Source of the DNA: Saururus chinensis
Lineage: Eukaryota; Streptophyta; Magnoliopsida; Piperales; Saururaceae
Reading direction: 5' to 3'
Assembly (NCBI GenBank): GCA_035235625.1
Contig: CP141150.1
Location: 14,698,330-14,762,329 of the forward strand
DNA length: 64,000 nucleotides
Shown piece after piece: positions 34,655 to 45,930 of this stretch; the stretch's first letter is position 1; the number at the start of each line of letters is the position of its first letter. Below the pieces are notes generated by a model, which saw nothing but the letters and a program-made list of their open reading frames with translations, was not told the origin of the DNA and ran no database searches. The translations under genes were made by a program, and so were the position numbers.

Positions 34655-37030
34655 TGTCACAGATAGGGTCCATACACCTCATGCAAGCTTATAAATAGTT
34701 GTTTTAATCCCAAGGGATCATTGTTATGGACAAGCTCAAGCTCACACAAACTTATAACTTTTATAATCCCTCGTAAATATTTTTTAATAACTTCCATTAT
34801 ATTTTTATGTATTTTTTTTTATTTTTTCATAAATATATTTGTACAATTTGGCTGCTACTCCAACAATATGCAAGAAATCTCTTATGCCATACATGGTTGG
34901 TGATGCATTAGAATTGCTCGCTTATGTAATTTGCACATTGCTTTGTAAACTCGTTAATAGTGAATGTAATACATCTTCATGTTTGTGTTCATTTATTTCT
35001 TTGCAATATATCACTCTCATTCCCCCTACCCCTTGCTTTGTGTGTCCTTTTGCAAGTAACCCCTGTAATACCCTTCACAAAGTAAGAACACTTGTTGCAC
35101 TTGAAAAGCTTACTTGTTGAGTGCAAAGTCTTGCAAGTGCAGCATATTAGCATGCCCATCAAGCAGGGTTGTGAAAGGTACCAGAGCTAAAGGTTCATGC
35201 AACCTCCATCGCGATACAATTATCTCGTTGAACAAATTTTGAAAGAGATGCCAAAGTCAGTGGTTGAGGCAAATGGGGTCAAAGAGCCCGCATCATTGTC
35301 AACCAAGATGCCCAAAACTATGGTGTATGTGGATGTTGTAGATGAGCATTTAACATCACTCATGACCAGCATTGACAAGTTGGAAGATAAGATGAACTCC
35401 ATATGGAGAATTGTGAACTGATCAACTAACTCTGAGATGATGTGCAAGTATTTATGAATTCTTTGCAAGAGGCAATGGGCACAATGTACTTGAATGACGA
35501 TGCCAAACTGTGGTGGAGGACCAAGTATGAGGAATAACAAGAAGCCAAGTTTGGATAGACACATAGGAGGACCAGAAGAGTCAACTTAAGACTCAATTCC
35601 ATCCCAAAAATATCAAGTTTGTTGCTGGGAGAAACCTTTGATGTCTCTAGAACACTAAGATTATTCGTGAATATGTTAAGCAATTTACAATCCTTATGTT
35701 GGTTATTTGCGACATGTTCGAGAAAGACGAATTATTCTCCTTTTTGGAGGGAGTGAAGTTGGGGGTTCATACTGAATTCAATAGGTGGGCCATAAGAGAT
35801 TTGACCATTTCTATTACTGAAGCAGAACATCTCACCAACTATACTAATTATAGTGACTTCAAGAGAGGTAACACTAGCCAGAAAGATCAAAGACACGGCA
35901 AAAAACCAACGGTCATTTACTAGGGGCCAAGATAAAGGCAAAGTCAATATGAGGTATAGAAAACCTTTTTTTACAAAAGTGACAAACCAAGGGAAGACAA
36001 CTCAGGGCCTCAAACTCAAAAGATTGTGTGTTCCTATGTAATGGCCCCACCGCGTGAGCAATTTCCCACAAAAAAAGAAGCCTCATGCTTTATTTTCCAA
36101 GTAGGAATCTCCTAAGGCAAGAGACGAAAAGACAAACAACAGCCAGGATTAGGAACCCAAGATGGTAGCATTGAGCTTGCTCAATGCACTCAAGGGGCGA
36201 TATTTGACAAATTTCTCTTAGGCTAAAGGCTTATATACATTGAGATATGTTTAAATTGAGTCCCAACCTGACCCATGGTGGACATGAGAGAAGCCCATAT
36301 ATTTGCATCCAACAAGGAGATAAAGCTTCTTGGACTACAATTGGTAAAAGATTCAAGTTGAATGAAGGTGGTGAACTCTTAAGCTCATCTTATTACTAAA
36401 TTGGCCAAGGATCTTCCCATTCAGATATAAAGCTGGTCTGGTATAGTTAATCTAATGGTCATTCGTTTGGATAATTTTCTGGTAATACTTGAGATTGACT
36501 TTTTAAAAGGTATAAGCATTGTCCCAATGCCCTACTTGGGGTTGATATGCATGTTCGACAAGATTATCTCATGCATGGTACCCGCAATACACAAAGGAAG
36601 GACAAAGATTGAGCACTTGTCAGCTATACAGTTAGACAAAGGTCTAAAGAAGGAAGAGCCTACATACATTGTAGCCCTTCACATGGAAGAACAACTATCG
36701 AATGAAATGACCATCATCCAGGAAGTTAAATCTATCATGGAAAAATATGCATATGTTATGCCAAAGTCTTTACCCAAGCGCCGAGGCAAATTCATCACCA
36801 AATTGAGTTGGAGCCCAATGCTAAACCTCCAGTTCATGCCCCTTATCAAATGGCTTGCCCAAAGCTTATAGAACTACGAAGATACCTAGATGAACTTCTT
36901 CAAGAGGATTTCATCCACTTCACCAAAGTACCCTTTGGAGCCCCAATCCTCTTTTAGAAGAAATACAATGGGAGCTTACGCTTATGCATTGACTACTAGG
37001 CCCTTAATATGTTGATAGTAAATAACCTAC
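34655..37030 (+). mobile_element. Ty3/gypsy remnant (LTR end, primer site, gag, start of reverse transcriptase)
   Basis: An LTR-like stretch ends near 35172, followed by GGTACCAGAGC (35177), close to the tRNA-Met primer-binding site. A gag-like region with a coiled coil (DEHLTSLMTSIDKLEDKMNS) follows at 35200-36040. Near 36690-37000 are the sequences that precede and begin gypsy reverse transcriptase (MPKSLPKRRGKF and FGAPILF-like). The element stops there, next to another repeat. It is a broken fossil with many breaks. Confidence 0.7.
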
Positions 37031-38044
37031 TAGAACATATGTGGCATATATATTATTATTGCCCATTTTTTATGATCAAAATTATGTCTATTTGTGTGTG
37101 TAATTTAAATCTTATAGAGTATGACTAGATTGGTGATGTATCGAGTCATATTTGGAAGTAACTACCTTGAAAAATTGGAGTAGATGTTCTAAAGATTCAA
37201 GGTTAAAGAACTAATCAAAGTAAGTAAAATTTGAAGACAAAAAGGTAAATATCACTTACACACAATCACAAACACTTAGGAATTTCATGAAAAATATCTA
37301 ATGCGAGTGTTACAAAATAATGGATTAAAAGGGACAAAAATTATAAATTAGTTAAAAATTGATTAATCATCCTAAAAGAGAGATCAATAGGGCTAGAATG
37401 TGAATTGAGATTTTTTCCAAGTGTGAACGATCGATTACACTATTAAAAAGATCGTTCATTTACTACTATTAATTTTGAGAATTATGATTTTATGTTTAAT
37501 GATCAATAGTTTACATAAATCATTGTTTAACATTAGTAGGAGATGGTATATGTAGAAATATATGTCATAATATGCTTTTGGGTAAGTTTGGGAAGCCAGG
37601 ACAATCTTTGTTGTTTCTTCCCGATCATCAGCATGACCATTGATATGTTGGTGACATTGACAATGAAAGTAAAGAGATGACATAATTGACACTGACTTAC
37701 ATCAACTTATCTGTGAGCAATCGGTCAGCCATCAGGAGTGAGGTCAATGTGTTGGTGAGACACTGACGAGGAAGGTTGTTCTATGACAACCCATTGGTGG
37801 TCACTGATGGTTATCGGTAACTTGGTCAACATGTTGGTGAGTCTACCAATAGTAAGTCAATTTTGGATATTTTTTAGTATGAATTATTAGGTAATAAAAG
37901 CTATTAATATGTAAGATACTAGCATGAAATTCAATGTATATTAGTTCAAGAGTATTTAATAATATATTTGTTGTTGTTTTGGTATGAGTACCTTGTATGT
38001 GTGAAAATCCTTGTAATGGATAGCACCCCAGTATGATGTTTAAG
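37031..38044 (-). repeat. Retroelement-derived repeat DNA
   Basis: 37070-37330 resembles 10280-10600. 37690-37860 contains variants of a CAACATGTTGGTGAG motif related, inverted, to 11760-11900. No gene was recognised. Confidence 0.4.
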
Positions 38045-38880
38045 GACACATAAGGATTAAAGATCCTAGTGTCTGGCTGGGTCCTCAATTGAGTATTTTA
38101 GCCAAGTAACAGAAGGGTTTGGTATGAAATAAGATCATGGTCTTCCGACTCTTTAAGAAAGAGAGTTATGTAGAGCTGCACTTTGGCTCAAGAGAGCTTT
38201 GAATGGACTAGAACATTAAAATATGATTGGTCTCATGCAACGCAATATAAGAGGTTTCAATAATCATGATAGTTGAGATCTCGACCACTTGGGTCCATGA
38301 GCCCTTATAGACCTTAGTTTCATGGCGTGGATGGAGTGGGCAGACATCAGAAGAATTGAGGTTGAATTGTGAGTAGTTCTTGGTTTAGTGAGGCAAGGTT
38401 GAACTCTTAAACGTGGTTGTTATATCATAGAGAATCCTTATAAGTTTTACTTATGGTGCACGCATCTCACAAGTGTGGCCTTGATATTAATTATAATCAT
38501 GTAGAAGCGCTTATGATTGATTATGTTTATTTACTTATGATTAATCATGTTGATGTTAATACTTGATTATCATAGTTAAATTATAAGATGATATGGTATT
38601 CATTTACTTTATCATTTATAGTATTTGTTTAGCTACCCCCACTAAGCATATTCGTATACTCAGCATCTTTATGATATTGGTTCGTCGAAGGAGTACCTAA
38701 GTTGGGAAAGTCATGCATGGAAAGGATGACCAAGTTTCTTGTAGTTGATGTAGGATTTATGATTTTTATTAGTAAATTTTTTGTAATGTGTGTATTTGAA
38801 CTTAAGCACGTAAGTGTCAATTACTTATGGTTGTGTATATTATAGATCATGGAATGTATTTGGGCAAGACTATGTATTTT
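38045..38880 (-). repeat. Dispersed repeat, copy 2 (inverted relative to 9985-11605)
   Basis: The reverse complement matches copy 1 over most of its length, with roughly three quarters of positions shared by eye. The short open frames on matching strands of both copies are alike because of this repeat, not because of a gene. Confidence 0.6.
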
Positions 38881-40008
38881 ATTATGTGAATATTAATATA
38901 TTCGAAAATAAATAGATTGCCCCTGAGATAATTTTGATGCATAATTGAAAAAAAGTTTTAAAATATTTGTTTCCACTATTTTATTTACTAGAAAAATAAG
39001 TTTTAAAACTTTAGAACAATACAAAACTACTACGTCCTTCCACATATACGGTGCTTTGGGCTAACCACCATGTATTTAACATTGTAAGGGGTTATTTGGT
39101 CCTGTTAAATCTCAACGATAATGGTAATCTAGTCATTTAGGAGGAGACTTGTGCAAAAAGTAGGCGAAAAGGCTAATGGGACATTTTGGCTTTTCTACTT
39201 AAACCTAAAGCAACTCCGCTTTAGCGCTAAAGTGGACCCCTAAATGTGAGAAACATAAGGATTCTCACAATTAAAATGTCATGTAGAAACTTTAACCAAT
39301 ATGTGGTGGTGGAGAGAGATTGGGCCATAGAACCCCACAATGATGTGGTGGCCCTCGACCAATGAACAACAATGGGAGTAACCGTCTCTACCAATGAATG
39401 GACGAGCAATGGAGGGGTTGGGGGTTTTCATCCTTAATCACTAATGGATGAAACCCTAGTAAAAATGCATCTTTGTCTCTCAATCTTGCCCACTAAAGTG
39501 AGTATTGTGAATCAGTGAATCGACATTATGGATGAATTCGTTAAGAGACACTAAAATTTCTTGGTGAATGTATACTAATGATATGGGAATAATTTATTAT
39601 TTCATTTCGCAAACTCATCTCTGAATTTCAACATCTTGTAAGCAATGCTTTTGTTGTTTCGTTAATGCATGACTCAATTTAATTACACGGCAAATATGTT
39701 GGTCAATGGGTCCTAAAGAGGCAAATTTCTATGATAATTACCCTATGCCTTTCTCTTTTTTGGTTTAAATGACCAGGCTTTTACTCTATTAATCTATTAC
39801 GCTCAGGTTAACTAATAGCTGCTAAATATGTGAGTTTAATGCTTGTTTGTTCTGTTATAATTTCGTCAGAAATGCTGCACCATACATTTTTAGTTGTAAT
39901 ATTTTATGTCTAGATAGAACATTGAAGAAGGACTCCAATTTTAAACATAAAGTACTTTCTAATTTTAATAAAATATAAATATCCTACTTGGACATTAGAT
40001 ATCAATAG
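38881..40008. other. Intergenic DNA, nothing recognised
   Basis: No coding region, RNA gene or clear transposon end was seen. Confidence 0.45.
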
Positions 40009-40144
40009 TGATATTCCTACAACAAAAATTTACACAAGAGTTTTGAGTACACTTTATAAGTGGGCCGTATACAAAGTTAACGTGAGCTCACTTATCTAGA
40101 CCAACTAAAATTCATGTATAAAGTTTTAATGTAAAAATATCACT
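40009..40144. mobile_element. Small MITE, about 136 bp
   Basis: The ends are inverted: GTGATATTCCTACAAC on the left and, on the opposite strand, GTGATATTTTTACATT on the right. The same family occurs, interrupted, at about 44855-45930. Confidence 0.6.
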
Positions 40145-40269
40145 TTCTATTAATTAGAATACAATTTTTAAATCCCATAAGACCGTGTCCATTCTTTAAT
40201 TGATTAGTTAAGAATCTCGTTTATATGCACTCAGTATGGCGTGAGCTGTATATTTTTGGGTAATTTTTA

Positions 40270-41454
40270 TTGTGCTGGGAAAATCACACCCGACCCGTTT
40301 ACCCAACCCGCCTAACCCTGCACCTGACCCGATTATAGGTAGGGTCAGGGTTTAGGCTTTTGACCCGCTTTGAATTTAGGGTCAGGTCGAACCCGACCCG
40401 CAAAATCCGACCAACCCGACTTTTACCCGACTACAAATAATAAATAAAATTATTATAGTGTTGATCTATTGTACTTACTTATACTATTATTATAATACTT
40501 GCTTAGTGCATACTATGTTGAACTAGAGATGATGAAACATAAATTTGGGCATAAATAAGATATTTAGAGTATAGGTGTGATCACATATATTTTGCTTTGT
40601 AGTAGATATCTATTTTGGGATGATAGAGGATGATATCTTCAAGTTGAGGTTAATTTCTATATAGTTTAATTTCTTTTTTTAACTCTTTTGGGTATGGTGA
40701 ATAGAATGAAAATATGTCATATTTTGTTATATTTATTACCAATCTTCTCTTCTTCAAAAGAATACATCACACACTAAATTCAGCTCTCTGTGAAAGGCCT
40801 GACAGTCATAATAAAGAGCAAGTTAGGAACATGCAACGAGATAGGCGGATAATAAAACACAATAAAAGACAACTTTTATAGGAAGAAAATTATAACCAAG
40901 TGTCACTCGTTGCTGAGGAGGGTAGGGCTATAAGTAGCCATAGAGAAGTAGTTACTATAATTTTGAAATTAAGATATACTGAATCGCATGATCCTCTATG
41001 TCATCAAAGAAATAATTAATGTTTAATATATTTTGTGTTTATATGTGAGTTATCGAAAGCCAAGTGAGCCAATCATGAGTAAATAAACGTTGAAGGTCTA
41101 TTTTGTTATTCTTTCTCAGAATGAAAGAAATATAACACTACACCTCTAGGGTATTCGTTGATGGCTACTATAAAAACGTGTCAGCCACAAATTAGCCAAA
41201 GAATTAAACATTACAAATTAATGTTGTAATGTATTTAATTTCTTTTATGTTTAGCCCCCGCAAAGAGAAGGTATATAATATGAGTCTAAAAAAATTAAAA
41301 AAAAAGTAGGGTTACCCGCATACCTAACCTAACCTGACTCAAGTAGGGTTAGGGTTTGAATTTTCGATCCAATTTAAAAATAGGGTCGGGTCATGACCTA
41401 ACCCGTTTCAGTGTGGGTCAAGGCCAACCCGATCCGACCCGATTCACAGCCCTA
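40270..41454 (-). mobile_element. hAT-like non-autonomous element, copy 1
   Basis: About 1.19 kb, the reverse complement of 42210-43410 with high identity (about 95% by eye). The ends are rich in CCCGACCCG, and the terminal sequence on the minus strand is TAGGGCTGTGAATCGGG. The AT-rich interior has no ORF. No matching 8-bp flanking duplication was found at this copy. Confidence 0.7.
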
Positions 41455-42201
41455 GCAGCCCGTGTTACTCACAAAAGCAAGTTTAGATCCGCCTCGATAC
41501 GCACACAGCACACCTCATTGGATTTCAATTCGATGGCGCTTGATGCACCATGTACACACTAACAGGCATACGACTTGACTAACTTTTTCTATTAATTATA
41601 TTTTCTTAAATCTTTTTTCTCTTTACCCCCTACTTCGTAGCATACATGACTATGCACCAACACATGTGTGAATTCAATTAGTGTTAGATCTTTTTTTAAA
41701 ACCCGTGTCTTTTCCCTCTTCCTCTTTACTTGGGACCACCCCTTCTCTTCCTCGGTGGCCCATACCCGACCCCAGCAGCCAAAAGCAACTTTGGCTTCCC
41801 CTCCCTCTCCTCCTTAGTAGCTCGGCCCCGACCTCAACCCTAACAGCTTTAGCTCTCCTTCCCCTCTTCCTCTCTCCTCTTGGGGCCAACCCCTCCCTCC
41901 TTGACCCTAATCCCAGCTAGGATCATGAGTCCTACCATCGACCCACCTTCCCCTCCCTCTCCTCCTTCACAGTCACATCCATGAGCACGTCCGCAACCCA
42001 ACCTTCCCCTTGGGGCTATCCCCTCTACACCCTAGCTCCGACCCCAACCTCTACAAGGAGAAGCGTGCCAAAAACTGCCATGGGTTGGGACATTGTTTTT
42101 TTAGTTATTTTTCTAAAAACTAGACCTGCCCGGTCTTACAGTTTGAATGGCCAAGCTAAAGTGACTCGCCTAGGTCAACCTCGCCCGGCAACCCAAGACG
42201 A
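41455..42201. other. Spacer between inverted hAT-like copies
   Basis: Pyrimidine-rich low-complexity DNA (41690-42060). Its long open frames on both strands have no recognisable domain and reflect composition only. Confidence 0.5.
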
Positions 42202-42209
42202 CTCTGTCC

Positions 42210-43410
42210 TAAGGCTGGGAATCAGGTCAAGTCGGGTTGGCCTTGACCCCTACTGAAAGAGGGTCGGGTCATGACCCGACCCTCTTTTTAAATCGGATCA
42301 AAAATTCAAACCCTAACCCTACTTAAGTCAGGTTAAGTCGGGTATGCGAGTAACCCTAATTTATTTCCTTAAAATTTTTTTAGACTCATATTATATACCT
42401 TCTCTTTGCAAAGGCCAAAACAAAAGAAGTTAAATACATTACAACATTAATTTGTAATGCTTGATACTTTGGCTAATTTGTGGTTGACACGTTGTTATAG
42501 TAGCCATCAACGAATACCCTAGAGGTGTAGTGTTATATTTCTTTTATTCCGAAAAAGAATAACAAATAGACCTTCAACATTTATTTACTCATGATTGGCT
42601 CACTTGGCTTTCGATAACTCACATATAAACACAAAATATATTAAACATTAATTATTTCTTTGATGGCACAGAGGATCATGCGATTCAGTATATCTTAATT
42701 TCAAAATTCTAGTAACTACTTCTCTATGACTACTTATAGCCCTACCCTCCTCAACAACGAGTGACACTTGGTTATAATTTTCTTCCTACAAAAGTTGTCT
42801 TTTATTGTGTTTTATTATCCGCCTATCTCGCTGCATGTTCCTAACTTGCTCTTTATTATGACTGTCAGGCCTTTCATAGAGAGCTGAATCTAGTGTGTGA
42901 TGTATTCTTTTGAAGAAGAGAATATTGGTAATAAATACAACAAAATATGACATATTTTTATTCTATTCACCATACCCAAAAGAGTAAAAAAAAAATTAAA
43001 CTATATAGAAATTAACCACAGCTTGAAGATATCATCCTCTATCATCCCAAAATAGATATCTACTACAAAGCAAAATATATGTGATCACACCTATACTCTA
43101 AATATCTTATTTATGCCCAAATTTATGTTTCATCACCTCTAGTTTAACATAATATGCACTAAACAAATATTATAATAATAGTATAAATAAGTACAATAGA
43201 TTAACACTATAATAAGAATTTTTTTATTATTTGTAGTCGGATAAAAGTCGGGTTGTGCAATTCGGGTTCGACCCGACCCTAAATTGAAAACGGGTCAAAA
43301 GCCTAAACTCTAACCCTAACCTTACCTGTAATTGGATCAAGTCAGGTACAAGGTTAGGTGGGTAGGGTTCAGGTTGGGTAAACGTGTCGGGTGTAATTTT
43401 CCCAACCCTA
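42210..43410 (+). mobile_element. hAT-like non-autonomous element, copy 2
   Basis: 1,201 bp with ends TAAGGCTGGGAATC and, on the other strand, TAGGGTTGGGAAAA. It is flanked by CTCTGTCC (42202-42209) and CTCTATCC (43411-43418), an 8-bp duplication with one change, as hAT insertion produces. It has no transposase. Confidence 0.78.
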
Positions 43411-43661
43411 CTCTATCCTAATTTCTCACCAAGCCCGGTTAAACCTGGTTGAACCGCCGAGTCCGGGTTTTAAAACATTGACCCTAAATGGTGACTCCGC
43501 ATTGGTTAGCTTGCCCACTTGCCCATACCCGACCGAATGTGGGCTTTTGAGCGGATCCTCCCCGGCCATCGGAAGAAAGGGGCGTCCGACTAGCGTAGTC
43601 GCTAATCGACTACACACGAGAAGAAATCAAGGCTTCCTTTGTACTAACATAAAAGAGTACT

Positions 43662-43668
43662 TATAAAA
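43662..43668 (+). promoter_or_regulatory. TATA box of the MADS gene
   Basis: TATAAAA lies 133 bp before the start codon. The pyrimidine-rich run after it would fit a transcription start and a leader of roughly 100 bp. Confidence 0.6.
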
Positions 43669-43794
43669 ACCTTTCATTCTTACAAGAACAGTGTCATCTC
43701 CTCCTTCCCAGACCCCAGTTCTGATTTTACACCTGCGAATTTTCGGTCTGCGTAGCAAGAAAAGGGAAGTTTGTGACTTTGTGAGACGAGAGAG

Positions 43795-44661
43795 ATGGCA
43801 ATGGCGACGACGAAGAGGAGAAATACGGGCGTAGTGTACGTGGAGGACAAGCACCAGAGATTCGTCACCTTCTCCAAGCGCCGCTCCGGCCTCTTCAAGA
43901 AGGCCGCCGACGCCTCCGTCCTCACCGGAGCCTCCCTCGCCATTCTCCTCTTCTCCCCCTCCGGCCGCCCTTTCTCTTTCTTTTCTTCATCCTCCTCGTC
44001 CTCCATGTCCTTGGACCCCCTCCTCGACGCATTCCTCTCCGGTGCATGTGCCGGTGCCGGTGCCGGTTCCGACGTTGTTTCTGCCGACCACCGCCAGCAG
44101 CAGCCGTCCCCAGAAGTCCAGCGCCTCACCCACGAGATTTCCCAGCTTGAGCGCCGGATCGCTATCGAGCGGGCTACCAAGAAGATCAAGAAACCAGAGC
44201 AGAAGGATGCAGGCTTGTCGAGGTGGTCGGATGCCAATGGAATTGCTAGTCTAACGACGAGGGGATCATCCGTGGCGGAGTTGAGGGCCGTGGAGAGGCA
44301 GCTGGAGGAGACCCAGCTCAAAGTTCTGACCCAACTGGACGAGATAGCGGCCAAGGAGAAGACGCAGGACCCCAAGAATTACTACGAGACCGAGGAGGCT
44401 GAGAATGGGGTTGCATCGGCGGTGACCGACCAGTCGCCCCCGTCGCAAGATCCTCCTTCTTCATCGTCGAACTGGACAAACAATGTGAACGGCAACGAGT
44501 GCTGGGCAGAGCTGCAATTCTCCGATCACGATCTTGGGTGGGGGTTCAACCCAACAGAGTTGCCCTCATTTTCCTCTGCGGTGGACGATGACGAAATTGC
44601 TGCCTATCTGTTCTATCATCAAGATTCAACCCCACCGGATATTGCCTCTATATTTGCTTGA
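43795..44661 (+). CDS. Type I (M-alpha-like) MADS-box transcription factor, single exon
   Basis: 288 aa. The MADS domain covers about residues 6-65: RFVTFSKRRSGLFKKAADAS, then SLAILLFSPSGRPFSF. The SxxxPLLDAFLSG that follows resembles the VDxVIDRFL segment of AGL61/AGL62-type proteins. There is no K-box and no intron, as expected for type I genes, which mostly act in the female gametophyte and endosperm. A serine run (about 63-70), a helical region (LTHEISQLERRIAIERATKK) and an acidic, Ser-rich C-terminus follow. Before FVTFSKRR the family usually has GRxKIxxxxI, but here it is RRNTGVVYVEDKHQR, so DNA contact may differ. A second ATG at 43801 could also serve as start. The gene is GC-rich and intact, and sits between hAT-like elements. 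Confidence 0.88.
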   Translation: MAMATTKRRNTGVVYVEDKHQRFVTFSKRRSGLFKKAADASVLTGASLAILLFSPSGRPFSFFSSSSSSSMSLDPLLDAFLSGACAGAGAGSDVVSADHRQQQPSPEVQRLTHEISQLERRIAIERATKKIKKPEQKDAGLSRWSDANGIASLTTRGSSVAELRAVERQLEETQLKVLTQLDEIAAKEKTQDPKNYYETEEAENGVASAVTDQSPPSQDPPSSSSNWTNNVNGNECWAELQFSDHDLGWGFNPTELPSFSSAVDDDEIAAYLFYHQDSTPPDIASIFA

Positions 44662-44854
44662 TGATTCTCTCCATGCACGGTGCTGGCTGTTTGAGTTGTA
44701 CTCTGATTTTTTTTTTACTGTTTTTTTTTCAACTTTGACTGTTGTGTGTGCTAGGGCTTTCAACTTGCTGAAATTAAACAGCTAAAACTGTAATTTGTTT
44801 TTGGTTAACTTTAATTGATTTATGATTTCATCCATAATAAGATGATCTATAAAG
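44662..44854 (+). other. Likely 3' UTR of the MADS gene
   Basis: T-rich DNA follows the stop codon, with AATAA-like signals near 44833. The transposon cluster starts directly after it. Confidence 0.4.
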
Positions 44855-44913
44855 GATACTAATATTCCCACAACAAAAGTACCCACAAAAACGTTTTGAT
44901 TGGCCTTCACAAG

Positions 44914-45825
44914 AAGGGGTGTTCATGGATAAATACGGACGCGAACAGAGGTATGTTCACGTCCGTCCGCCAATTAGCTAAGTGTTGTCTGCGTCCGTCC
45001 ATGTCCGCTAATGTCCGTAGTATCTATTGTCCAAGTCCGTCCGTCACGGATACGGACGGACATAGACAAACGCGGACAATTAAGCCAAATTCCTATTTTT
45101 ACATGTACAGTTCTTATGTAACATGTTAGAACTGTCCTAACATGCTACATAAGGTCTGTATTTATATTTTTATATATACAGTCCTTATGTAGCATGTTAA
45201 GACAGTCTTAACATGCTACATAAGGGCTGTATTTATATTTTTACATGTATAGTTCTTATGTAGCATGTTAGAACTGTCCTAACATGCTACATAAGGTCTG
45301 TATTTATATTTTTACATATACAGTCCTTATATAGCATGTTAGAACTGTCCTAACATGCTTACATAAGGTCTGTATTTATATTTTTACATGTACAGTTCTT
45401 ATGTAGCATGTTAGAACTGTCCTAACATGCTACATAAGGTCTGTATTTATATTTTTACCTAAAAAATACATATATAAAATGCTAAAATAAGTTAAAAATC
45501 ACCCATAATTAAACAATACTAAAATTTTAAAATTCTTATTATCAATTATAACAAAAACAAAGTCTTCTTTGTAATTAAATCAACTATAACTATCAAGTAC
45601 TTGATATAACTATAATCCAAAATTTTAATTAGGTGGCGTACGCGGACGTCCGCGGACACGGACAACAGTTTATCCACGTCCGCAGGTACCTACAAGGACG
45701 GACAAATTTAATGGTCCATGTTCGTGTCCGCGTCCGCCCCGGACTAAAAACTTTGTCCACTCTATGTATTTATAAACGCGGACATGGATGGACAAACGGA
45801 CGTTGGACGTCCGTGAACACCCCTA
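44914..45825. mobile_element. hAT-like non-autonomous element with hairpin array
   Basis: 912 bp with inverted ends AAGGGGTGTTCATGG and, on the other strand, TAGGGGTGTTCACGG. Perfect 8-bp duplications TTCACAAG flank it (44906-44913 and 45826-45833). Subterminal regions are dense in CCGTCCG/CGGACG motifs, which are probable transposase-binding sites. There is no ORF with a domain. The centre is a tandem hairpin array. Confidence 0.9.
45091..45457. repeat. Five tandem hairpin units of about 71 bp
   Basis: Each unit is a near-perfect palindrome: CTTATGTAGCATGTTAG, a 7-base loop, then CTAACATGCTACATAAG. A spacer containing CTGTATTTATATTTTTA joins the units. Five units follow one another with few changes. 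Confidence 0.9.
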
Positions 45826-45930
45826 TTCACAAGTGGGCTCCACACTAAACTCAAATGGGGTTACTCATCTTGACCAATCAAAAGTCATGTGTGAGTTTTT
45901 GTTGTGTACTTTTGATGTGAAAATATCATT

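Larger units (their letters stand above)
44855..45930. mobile_element. MITE of the 40009 family, split by a hAT-like element
   Basis: The outer parts, 44855-44905 and 45834-45930, are inverted to each other (ACAACAAAAGTAC and ATTGGCC on the left, GACCAATC and GTACTTTTGATG on the right). Without the insertion the element is about 150-160 bp and resembles 40009-40144. Confidence 0.6.

Noticed and set aside
41674-41920. Open frames between the hAT-like copies
   Set aside because: Pyrimidine-rich low-complexity DNA open on both strands, with no motif.
45091-45457. CRISPR-like array
   Set aside because: This is a eukaryotic genome, and the units are whole palindromes including their spacers, inside a transposon. 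There are no unique spacers.
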